From: Acanthochlamys bracteata
Lineage: Eukaryota > Streptophyta > Magnoliopsida > Pandanales > Velloziaceae
Direction of reading: 5' to 3'
Assembly: GCA_019914995.1 (NCBI GenBank)
Contig: CM034128.1
Location: forward strand, 1,428,501 to 1,492,500
DNA: 64,000 nucleotides
In this document: positions 36,413 through 46,814 of the stretch, one piece after another
How the letters are laid out: the number at the start of each line of letters is the position of its first letter
How positions within the stretch are numbered: position 1 is the first letter of the stretch
Translations under genes and position numbers: made by a program
The notes under the pieces: model-generated
The model's input: the letters and a program-made list of their open reading frames with translations, nothing else
What the model was told of the DNA's origin: nothing
Database searches by the model: none

Positions 36413-37387
36413 ATGGCTTTAGTTAGATCTCGAAGGCTTCCGGGTCTAACTCTAGACCTTCCACCACTACCCACTTCTTCTTCTGCTGGTGCTCCTGCTG
36501 CTGCAACTACTTCTTCTTCTTCTTCTTCGATTTATTCTTCGGAATATAGATTATCTGACTTCGAGAAGCTTCTAGTTCTCGGTTCCGGCAACGGAGGGAG
36601 TGTGTACAAAGTCAAGCACCGGAAAACCGGAACAATCTATGCACTAAAACTTCTCCAGATGAGCTCAAATTACTCTACAAGAGAAGCAGAGATCCACAGA
36701 AGCTTACCTGAGAATCCAAACATCATTCGTTGCCACGCCGTTTTCTCAACTCCTTCTTCAACAACCGCTTTACTTTTAGAGCATATGAACGCTGGGAGTC
36801 TCGAAAACGTTGTCGTCACTAGCGAAGTTGCTCTGGCTTCGATTGCAAGACAAACTCTCACAGGATTAGTTTATTTGCATTCGCGGAAGATCGCGCACCG
36901 GGATATAAAACCGGCGAACTTACTGGTGAATAACGACGGGATCGTCAAGATAGCCGATTTTGGGGTGAGCAAGATCGTTCGTCGGGCACTAGACAAGTGC
37001 CCGTCGTATGTTGGAACAAGTGCTTACATGAGTCCAGAACGATTCGACCCGGAATCGCGCAACCGGATTGTGGATTCTTATGCCGGAGATGTTTGGGGAC
37101 TTGGATTAAGTTTGATGGAGTTGTTCATCGGACGGTTCCCTTTGATTCCAGCTGGACAGAGACCTGATTGGGCGGCGTTGATGTGCGCGATATGTTTCGG
37201 GGAAACACCGGCGTTGCCGGCGAACTGTGGTGCTTCGTCTGAGTTGAGAGATTTTTTGAACAAGTGTTTGCAGAAGGAACCTGGGAAACGGTGGACTGCA
37301 GCACAACTGTTGAGTCATCCGTTTGTTTTGCGAGTTGACTCGTCCGAGTCAGATCAGGCACTTAAGGAGTTATTGTTGTTTAGTTGA
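36413..37387 (+). CDS. group D MAP kinase kinase (MKK7/8/9/10 type)
   Basis: Intronless, 324 residues, as usual for group D MAPKKs, which relay stress and hormone signals to MAP kinases. The first in-frame ATG gives MALVRSRRLPGLTLDL: the MALVR start is typical of MKK9-like proteins and the RR...L-x-L stretch is a MAPK docking site. Kinase motifs: glycine loop LGSGNGGSV (56-64), catalytic Lys79 (YALK), HRDIKPANLL with Asp164, DFG Asp182, SPE at 207-209, and GDVWGLGLSLMEL. In the plant activation loop S/T-x5-S/T the family normally has S-L-D-x-C-x-S; here residues 192-198 read ALDKCPS, so the first phospho-acceptor is alanine while Ser198 remains. A Ser run (33-39) lies before the kinase domain. 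Which of the four group D members it matches is not certain. Confidence 0.95.
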   Translation: MALVRSRRLPGLTLDLPPLPTSSSAGAPAAATTSSSSSSIYSSEYRLSDFEKLLVLGSGNGGSVYKVKHRKTGTIYALKLLQMSSNYSTREAEIHRSLPENPNIIRCHAVFSTPSSTTALLLEHMNAGSLENVVVTSEVALASIARQTLTGLVYLHSRKIAHRDIKPANLLVNNDGIVKIADFGVSKIVRRALDKCPSYVGTSAYMSPERFDPESRNRIVDSYAGDVWGLGLSLMELFIGRFPLIPAGQRPDWAALMCAICFGETPALPANCGASSELRDFLNKCLQKEPGKRWTAAQLLSHPFVLRVDSSESDQALKELLLFS

Positions 37388-39429
37388 GACAACAGCGAGT
37401 GGCCGTGGTGTCATGGGCGAGTTAGGAAACTTAAATTTTTGCTGCTTTTATTTTTCTCCCGAAGTTTTTTTGGTATATAAAGTGGGAGAATGTAAATTAA
37501 AATTTTCGGCTAAATATCTTTGGTTCTTTATTTTTTCTTTCTAGTTGGAAACTAGAGGCAAGCAATGGCTTCAATTTTTTGTGAAGGTAAATTTGAAATA
37601 TATTATAATCATTATTATCTATGTAGCTAATAGCCTTAAACAAAATGAAAGCATGTATGCGGAGAAAAAAATCAAGTAATTCTACTGAATTATCAAAATA
37701 ATATTTTTTTATATTAATTTATCCAAATCGTCAAGCTGAAGAAGACCTGACATCTGGAATTTAGAAATCAGTACCTTCAGATCCACGCAAGTTCTCTTGC
37801 AGAGAAGCTGCAACTCCATGAATGTCAATATATTATCAGTGAGCTGCAAGTGATGATTCTAAACAACTTCAAAGAATAATTTTTCTGGTCTGAGTTGATA
37901 CAGCAAAAACTGATCCTTTAAGGAAGCTTTTTCCAAGAGTTGATTTTATATATATTTTTGTTGTTATTACTATCATTTTTTTCTGTTGCCCATCTTAGAG
38001 AAGCTTCCTGCTATTTTCACAAAAATAACATGACAGAAACATTAAGAACATATTTTTGTCGACCCATCAAGACAGTGTGATATGCAAGAAAGAGAAGACA
38101 ATATTAGCCTATTTTGTAAACTTTTCTCCAATAAGTTATAATCCATCGTTCGTCTTCCCAACCAAATGATATTATTTCACGTTATTGCAACCGTAGACAG
38201 AAAGAGCAACATGCTTAGAAAGTATATGAACCCCATAGGCAACAACATATCTTCTCTTAAAAAAAAAAGCTCATCTCCAGAATTTAACTGTTGACTCTTA
38301 CAGAGAACAAGAAGGCTTCAAAACAACTCAAAACTCTATCATAGAAGTTCCATGCCGAGCACACAGATACAAATCTTTAATATTTTAGTGCTGCAAACAA
38401 TATGAAATAAGAATGTACAGAAAACTGGATCGACAACTTGTAAAACTTTAGCAAAAAGTCGTCCAACACCTTCCACATAGCACAGCCTTAATTTTTGGTA
38501 CATAGGTAGATAACTCGAGCACAGTACTAGAAATCACAACGCATGCAAAAGTTTGCTAGGAACCTACTGAGTTCACCTATGTTTTAAACAGTTCAGACAT
38601 ACTCCACTATACCGGTTATATCAGTTTCAATTTCAAACTAGTTAACTGAGATTGGAGAACAACGGAGCCCCATCAACAATGTGACTAACAAGCCAAATCT
38701 AATAAGTGCCAATAAGCTCAAGAAAGGAACCAAATTAATCCAAGGAATACTTCTTAGCACATACTAAAGATCTACATGAAACAGAAGTATACAGGCAGCA
38801 GGATTAATAAATACTCTCACATATCCTAGGATACAAGAAGCAGGAGCTACAATGGGGAGAATGGACGTATGTGATCCTGTAACCAAGCAAAGAATATCTG
38901 GGAAATGCATATGAATACGAGGAAATCTGCAGTCAACAACTAATCTTTAAATTATTGAATTCTCCGAATTTTCATAAATGAAGGTCATCAAAATTCATAT
39001 ATGCAAGGTTAGCTACTTTCATGATAGAAGATGTGACATCCAGATTAGTCTATACATGTAATAGTGTATATGAGTAAGAACACTTTCTACACAAATGCTT
39101 CTTCCAAAAGACCAATCCATAGGCCAGACACTACCACTAACAGAACGGAAGAAGGCAAAACAGAACTCAGCAGCTGATCCTTTTTGAAGATGATCAAGAC
39201 AAAATTGTTTCCGCAGAAGGAAAAAGGGAGTCTGCAACAAAGATAACCATGTATACGTCAAGATACATACAGAATTCCTAGAAAATAATGCAGATAGTGA
39301 AGCCAATATGCAATTTATATGAGAAACGATAATGGAAGTAGGCAAAATTCACATGGTATTGGCAACAGGCTGCGCATATAAGGGGGAAATCTCTGCCTAA
39401 ACTCATTACAAAATTTGTACCGTCAAGTT
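37388..39429. other. intergenic between MKK and HSF 3' ends
   Basis: No gene supported. The first 150 bases or so are MKK 3' untranslated region. The part just below 39430 is probably the 3' untranslated region of the heat-shock factor. The open frames in between have no recognisable protein character. Confidence 0.5.
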
Positions 39430-41306
39430 CTATGCTTCTGATTCTGTATTATTCCACTCCATCGCCTCATCATGAATGATAACATCTCCTGCTGGGTGCA
39501 TCTGAATGTCTTGATCTGGAAGATCAAAATCCAAATCAAAATCTTCTAGACGGAAATCAAACTGGTCGGCATTTTCTGGTTCTGGACTAAAAAGATGCTG
39601 TATGATATCAGCATAAGCTGCTGATGCTTCTGCCTCAGCTTGCACTGAAGGATCCGACTCAATTGATAAACCATCAACGTTATTGCAGAGACCATTGATC
39701 CCTGATGAGACGAGTTTATGGCATTCCAAAGAATCAGAAGAGTTCCCCATTCCAGAAGTAGTCTCAGGGGATTGGCTATTAGTATCCAACCTAATTGATA
39801 AGTCATCGACATTCACGCACAGACCATTGATCCCTGATAACTCTAGTGTATGGCCATCCGAAGAGTCAGGAGAGTTTTGCAATTCAGAAGTAGTCTCAAG
39901 GGACTGGCTATAGGAATGGGGTAAGGGCTGGTACTTCACAAGTTGTCCGTCAGGAGCTGCATCGGTTTCTTCATCATTGAAACCTTGCTCTAGTGCAGGA
40001 ATTCGCCTTCTTTTGTTTGCCACAACCCGCCTTTTATTGTTTTCAGTCTGCACAAACTGCGCAAACAAACCAGGATTCTGGACAGCCATTGCCAAAAATG
40101 ACAACATTTGTTGCTGGTTCTGCTCCATTCCCTGAATACGCTGTCTCAGGTCCTTTAACTGAATGTCAGAGTCCACTTGCTGCTGCCTCAACTTTACAAG
40201 TTCTTTATAAAGAACTTCCTTGTCCCTCTTGAGCCTTTCGACTTCCTCCTCAAGCCCAAACTTTCCAACTTCTAGACAAGCTTTGCGTGATGTAGTTTTG
40301 TCTTGGGGTTGTTGATCCTGAATGGAGTTCTGGGCAGTTTTTCCTCTTTTGATGGTCTTTAAGAGAAGCTTTTTACCCTTTATAAAGTCCTTGTGTGCAA
40401 ATTCAAAGCGGTCAGGATCTACTTTACGAAATCCCTGTTTGACAGTACAAGCACCAAGAACTTAACAAGTAATAATTGTTCCTATAGACCAGTAGAAACA
40501 GATTCTGCAAAAGAAAACTATAATCTCACTTTAAATGATGCTAAAACCTGCACCTAGTCGGTAAATGAAGATATAGATCCAGCAATACAAAAATGACCAA
40601 CAAATCCAAAGAAAATGGGGAAGACGGAAAGCTTAAACAGAGCAAGAGGCATTATATACATTTTACTAATGTAAATGGTAGATAATTCAATACTTGCAAC
40701 TAAAACAAAAGAACCAACACCAATAAATCCTCATAAGGATCCATTATAACATATTAGAAACAAGTCTGAATTATGTTGAGATCATTATAATTCGAATCTT
40801 GAAACCACTACAGCATAAAGTACATGAATCTTAAAAGCAAAATAACATAAACAGAGACTCATATTGTTTAAAAAATAATAATTCAGGATATAAACAAGAA
40901 AACCACAATAAATATGGAATGGGGAATCCAATCTCGGGATTACGAACGGATAAAATAATGAACCTTAACAAAAGAATAAAGAACACAGACAAAGATAATA
41001 CAAAGACAAGAATTCAAAACACAAAAAGAAAGCAAAAACACAACAAATAACTAGTTCAGAATCGAATTCTTAAACGAGTAACGGGGTCGAATCAAATACA
41101 TATTGATTGAGTTGTCGAACGAAGGAGGCGAGATTATTGTGCTTGAAGTGTACGGCTAGAAGATCGGTGAAAGCGTGCACGTCCCAAATGATGAAGCTGT
41201 TCCCTTGCGGGCCCCAAGAGACCACAGACTCCGTCGCCGGATCATCAACGATCATGTAACATTTCCGTAGAAACGGAGGGACACCGTCGAACTTCTTGTC
41301 ATCCAT
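39430..41306 (-). CDS. class A heat-shock transcription factor
   Basis: Two exons, 41100-41306 and 39430-40434, joining to 403 residues; the intron splits the DNA-binding domain after RQLNQY, the conserved HSF position. The DNA-binding domain (about 9-102) starts VPPFLRKCYMIVDD and keeps the recognition helix SFVRQLN. Two changes are unusual: R-F-E-F-A at 78-82 instead of R-W-E-F-A, and KDFIKGKKLLLKTIKRGK instead of the usual (F/L)RGQKHLLKNI. HR-A/B follows (GLEEEVERLKRDKEVLYKEL ... GMEQNQQQMLSFLAMAV) with the spacing of class A. A nuclear localisation signal NKRRR is at about 209. Residues 245-330 are a 44-residue tandem duplication. The C-terminus is acidic (EDFDLDFDLPDQD) but lacks the clear Trp-containing AHA motif of most class A factors. 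The closest type is uncertain (A1/A8-like). Confidence 0.93.
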
Positions 41307-42259
41307 CGAGACCTACCTCGAATCCTACCGCTGCAGACAAACCCCAATCTTGAGAAATCGAACACACAGTTCTTATTGTGAGATATTTTGTTTGTTGTTG
41401 TTAAGAAATTTCTTGAGAGATTTTTGTTTGAAGGTGTGAAGTTTTAAAATCAAAATTTTCTTCTGGGTTAGGGGACAAGTGAGGAAGAGGGAAAGAGGCT
41501 CTAGGGAGAACTCCTTTGGAGGACTCGTGGAGTTTTTGTATTTGTTATCATGGACAGGCTTCGAATGGAAAACTTCACACGAAGATTTTTATTTTTTATT
41601 TATTTTTATTTTTTGGGGTTTGAGGCAGTGGTGGGTTCAGAGTGAGGTGTGGAGGAAATAAAAACCTTGAAGAAACAATCATTCCCTTCCTGCTTTCCAT
41701 ACAAAATCATAACCATCATCAACATGAATGAATGAATATACACAGTTTTTATAAAAGAAAATAATGGTGAAAGATAGAACAGTACATACACGAAGCTTTC
41801 GTTCAGTATTTGCAAAATTTTGCAAGTATTCATAACCTCGTAATCACATGACTAAAATATCACCAATACTTATTTCAGCAAATAACGAAGAGTGGAGACT
41901 ATAGTAATAGTTATAACTAATCCAGGATCTTATATTAAAGACTTCTAATGATTGGAACGGCGAAGAATTTTCTTTTCCGGGAAATAGAGATTCCAAATAC
42001 TTTTAATATGCACAAGCACATACAATAATAAACTACACAGAATTTCATGTATATGCGAAGAAAAAAACAAAATCATTGAATTTAGCAAGATTGTATCTTT
42101 GCCCTATTCACCAAAGGCAACTCCCAAGTGTTTAGCTAAAAGAATCAGTTTGAAGCGAAGATTAAAGCATTATAACAAGTAAATAAGGCAGTAAAGAACG
42201 ACTCGCCGCCAAAGCTAAATCAACTCCAAGCAGGCAACTACAAATTGTTATTTTATATT
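41307..42259. other. HSF promoter region and TOC34 3' flank
   Basis: No gene supported. The 5' leader of the heat-shock factor lies just above 41306. TOC34 3' untranslated sequence lies below 42260. No clear heat-shock element (nGAAn repeats) was noticed. Confidence 0.45.
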
Positions 42260-45062
42260 CTAGAACATCCGGTCTGCCAAACCCATGTCACGCAGCTCCC
42301 AGAGTGGCTTCTCTTCATTCGCAGTATCACGCTTTATTGCTCGTTTAATATGCTTCACCACAAAAAAGTACTGCAAGTGACATTACAAGGAAAAATAAAG
42401 AAACATGAATAGGCATTAAACCATGCAATTTAGAGTAGGCATTCAATAGTGCATCATGTACCTCAAAGGCCAATATGACAGGTATGAGTATCTTCCACTT
42501 GTCGTTCGGGTTTGGACCCTCAATCAGTTTTTGATCAACCAATATTGACTTGCTACCATTTGTGACAATATCAGTGATTACTTTTACTAAGTTTGGAATC
42601 CACACAGTGCCATCAGGAAGAATCTACCAGTTGCAGCATACAAATCTCAGCAATGACAAACTCTATGATAGAAGGGACACGGTCATTTTCAGGCTTACCT
42701 TTTCACCACTATCATTTGTTTTACATCTTCCACTGTTCTCCACCAAGACGACTGGAATGGGTTCTAGCTGAAATAAGAACAGATTTCCATATTGTGAAGC
42801 ATGCTTAATGCATTATCGCTGTCAAATAATCAGCTCAATAATTTTGAGCTTATACCAGGAAGCATCCCAACAAGTTTACAAATTCTAGATGAATGGAAAA
42901 TGCTGGTAGCGATGGTAATGATTTATATCTAACCTATAAACATAAGAAGATTAGGACCCAAAACTTAGGCAAAGTTGTGCAGAATAATTGTGCGTTATAG
43001 AAATTCAACATACCAACATCAAAGATAAAAATTTCATGAAAGATCAATGCTTACCGAAAGTACCTCAAATAGAAACTAAAGGGAAAAATAATCAGAAATA
43101 TGGCTTAAGAAATCATCTCATAGTAAAAAGTAGATACACATTCCATTGTGTAAACTAATGATGATTGACAGCATGCACAGTTCCAGGACCTTAGGGCTTA
43201 CAGGAGCTTCAATAAACTTTTTCTTAAGGAACTCATATGCACATTACTATCTCTGATCTGGAGCTCATGAGGACTCTAACTTTGCAATTCGTGGATTTGA
43301 ACTATAAAGCTGGGAAATGATCTAGCCTTGACAAGGGAGATGACATTTTTTTCAGTACAATTAAAAGTAACCTGAATTCAAGCACACCTGTGCATGAAAA
43401 AAGCATAACTGATTATGATGCAGCATCATCATTAATTTTCACAATTACCATTACCATACTACAAGCAAAGTACAAACTTAAACAGATCAGGTGCAAAAGT
43501 ACAAAAAAGAAAGAACTTGATACCTCAAACTCTTGCTTCTTAATTCGAGCACCCAAACGCAAAATTCTCAAAAATGCTTCTGAGCGCTTCTCAAGAAAAT
43601 CAGCATAGCTCAATGCATCTGGTGGAGATAGCTGGGCATGTGTAAAGACTACCACGCCTCTGCGCCATATTGCTTTACCAAAACTCTCAGTAATTGCTTT
43701 AATGACTTGCCTATCCAAATTATCAACTCTATATGCATCAAAACGGTCGACATAAAGAAGAACATCGATTGTCTTGTTCAAGAGAAATCTGGAGGACAAC
43801 CACGAGACAAATCAATTACAACCAGAAAGAAGACCATCATAGGGTGTTTCCTGAATTGATAAAGCAAAATTCTTGCAGAAGACTGCTTAAAGGTACGAGG
43901 GCAAATAGTATTACAGAACACTGAGGTACTTGTAAGATAAACTCAAGTGGCAGTGCCCGCTATCTTGCTCGATGGTATTATGAACAAATTTCCTAAGAAC
44001 CAATGGTTGTCTTTAATATGCCAGCCTTAACCTGCTGCTTTGTTACAACTAAGCATAAATTTAATAAACACAGCCTAATGTAACTTTGGATTACTGTTTC
44101 ATGACAAAGAAACACTGCTGTACTAATCAAAACAACCAAGCATTTCAATGGGACCATTAAACATAGGAACATAGGGCCTTTCTGAAAATTTTGAACTGCT
44201 CCTTGACTAGACAAGGAAAAAACAAGCACATATAGTAATATAAAAGTTCTGAATCACATATCAGATGCAATATCTTGAAGGTTATTGAAATCAACTCTAT
44301 ATTTCAGAGACAAATGAAGCAGTTTATACCCAGTTATAGGAGAGAATGCAGCCTTCCTTACAATCTTCCAGTTAAGCTATTAGCATGTGCAGACTACATG
44401 CATCATAGACAAATTGACGTATCATGAAGTATATATCCCTTAGAGTCACTGAGGGCATTCATAATTAGACGATACCAAATAAAACAGGGTGAGTATGAAA
44501 CAACTAGAACAAGTAACTGTGCTATGAAACTGACCTTTTGATGACCTCTAAAGCATGGTCATTAACATACCCACCCTCGACAAGGCCTGGTGTATCAATG
44601 ACATTAAGTGTGAACCCGGCACGCGTGCGTGAAAACATCATCGGCCTCAATCCTTCTGCCTGCATATACAATTTGGTAAAATCAATGGCCATTGCTTCAG
44701 AAAAGACAATCAGCCAAAGATATAACAAGAGAAGAACCTGGAAAGCATTGACTGTAGCAACCCGCTCACCCAATATGGAATTCACAGTTGATGATTTGCC
44801 TACACCGCCTTTTCCCATTACCAGAATTGTCAAGGTGTCCACATTCTGATGATAAAAGGATGACCAGTAGTTATAAAATGAAGAGACAACAAACAATCTT
44901 TCAAAATAAGTAGAGGTAAAAATTCTAGAAAAAAGTAAGGACGAGAAGAGAAAGCTGTGAAACCTCTTGCTTCAGCTTGCCTAGGAGCTCATGTAGCTTG
45001 GTCTGGGTTGCAGCAGGAAAATTCTGGATGCCAATCCATTCACGTGCCATATTAGTTGCCAT
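42260..45062 (-). CDS. TOC34: translocase of chloroplast 34 (TOC34/TOC33)
   Basis: GTP-binding receptor of the chloroplast outer-envelope import complex. Seven exons, minus strand: 44964-45062, 44738-44845, 44535-44659, 43524-43788, 42699-42767, 42462-42623, 42260-42370, joining to 312 residues, within the family range. It begins MATNMAREWIGIQNFPAATQ. GTPase motifs: P-loop GKGGVGKS (44-51), DTPGL (91-95), FTHAQL, and VENSGR. Arg131 in DRFDAYRVD corresponds to the arginine finger of pea Toc34. A C-terminal hydrophobic anchor (WKILIPVILAFEYFFVV, about 265-281) is followed by a basic tail KHIKRAIKR. A 603-base intron (45069-45671) lies in the 5' leader just before the ATG. Confidence 0.97.
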
Positions 45063-45068
45063 TAAGAC

Positions 45069-45671
45069 CTGAAATTAAATTGTCAGTGTCAGAAATGCAG
45101 CCATAAGAAGCGAAACGATAACACTAAACGCAAGAGTTTCGCATCAAAACCTACAAGCAAGGAAATTGGATAATAGCAAATCAAAGCAAATGCAAACTGA
45201 TCCACAAGATTTTGCCCAAGAAACATGAAGTAAGGAACACAAAAGCACAGTTACCACAACCTAACTATTCAAAAATGAGTTCAAAATTAAAGAAAAATCT
45301 CCACTAAGAACATGGAAAATACAATACTTTCAGAAATGCTAATTACTGTAACCTATACAACAAAACTACGAAAATTTGAAAACAACAACTTAGTGAGTTC
45401 AAAAACATAAGAAAAACTACTAAAGCAAACGCACAGAATCCAATTATTCTGAACAAAAAAGTACAAAAATCTATTATTCTAACACAACCCCAGAAACAGT
45501 ATTACAGAAACACGATAAAAATTAACAAAAATGCAGTAGCAATTAAACTAAAAGAAACAAACAGCTTAAAATTACTGAATATTTCGCGCATAAAACGGAA
45601 CGAACCCAACTCGAGATCTCTCCGACAAGAATCTAGCGACCACTACACAAACTCCCCTGCAAAATCAAAAC
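45069..45671 (-). other. 5' leader intron of TOC34
   Basis: On the minus strand a donor CTCAG/GTTTTG at 45671 and an acceptor ATTTCAG/GTCTTAATG bracket a non-coding stretch ending 7 bases before the ATG. A long intron directly upstream of the start codon is common in plant housekeeping genes. Confidence 0.7.
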
Positions 45672-45684
45672 CTGAGAAGAAAAT

Positions 45685-45693
45685 TTAGGGTTT
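45685..45693 (-). promoter_or_regulatory. telo-box in TOC34 5' leader
   Basis: The minus strand reads AAACCCTAA, the plant telo-box found near transcription starts of housekeeping and translation-related genes. It lies in the presumed leader exon above the 5' intron. Confidence 0.5.
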
Positions 45694-46814
45694 TAGTGAG
45701 ATTTTAGAAGCGAAAGGGGAAGAACAAGAGACTCGAGCGATTGAGAAGGAAAGATAAGGTGTGCCAAAATTATTATTTGTTATTTATTATTAAATTATCA
45801 AGAAGGTTTTTAATTAATAAACTATAAGTTAATTGAATTGACTTAGTTAGACTGGGTCGGTTTCGTGTTAAATCCGGTTAAATCGATCTGGTTTAACTGG
45901 AACCGGCATAAGATTATTGCAAAGAAGATTCGCATTTTGAAGAATACAAATGGCTTGCCCAAGTCTTATTTCGACTCTTCAACAGAATCATGATCAAAAA
46001 ATTTACAAGGAAAAATTTAATAAAAAGTTTGTAATACAAAGAAGCATGAATTATTAATCAATTTTTTATACATAGTTGGCTAATCATATAATTGATAAAA
46101 AAAACAACAATTTGAGCTAGCTGCTTTTGAGTCTTGCTTGGAGTTGCAAAGCCTAACGCGGTTGGATCTTATCAGCATCAACCAAATTCCATCTCGTTTT
46201 TTTTTTTTTTTCGTTTTTCCTCCACGATCACTGATGCGAATGTTGGTTCTTCAAATTCTTCAACTCAACATTCAATAAGTTAGGGCGTGTTTATATTATA
46301 GATAAAGTAGGTGAAATAAATTTTTTAAAATCAATTTAAAAAATAAAAATAAAAATATTTTAATAAAAAATAAATTATATATTAATTTAATATTTATAGT
46401 AAATTTTAAAAATAAATTTTTTTAAAAAATTATTAATAAAAAGTTTTTATTTTAATTTTTATATATATTTTATATTAAAAATAAATTTAAAAAAAATGAA
46501 TTTAGAATATTAATAAACACACTCTTAAAGTTGTTGAAACTCCAACGCCCGGTTCTTATTGGGCTACCACGATATGTCAGAAGTTGGTTAATTATATTTG
46601 GGTCCCTAACGTTTATATTTTAGCATAAATAAGCCCCTCGCCTATAATTTGCTGTTCCTCAAACCATTACTTGCAAATGAGTCCAGTATTGTTAATTTTA
46701 GCATTACTAACCTTCATATCAAGTTTCTCAACATCACCATCGATCTCTCTCGCAGCTCGCTCTCTTCTTTCTTCTCTCTTCATCTGCAGAAACACAGAGA
46801 GACGCGAACGAACG
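45694..46814. promoter_or_regulatory. divergent intergenic region TOC34 / NDUFS1
   Basis: Holds both promoters. About 46283-46530 is a copy of the AT-rich repeat, flanked by GGGCGTGTTTATATT on the left and AATAAACACACTC on the right, a short inverted pair. The NDUFS1 leader is CT-rich (tctctctcgcagctcgctct near 46741). Confidence 0.5.
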
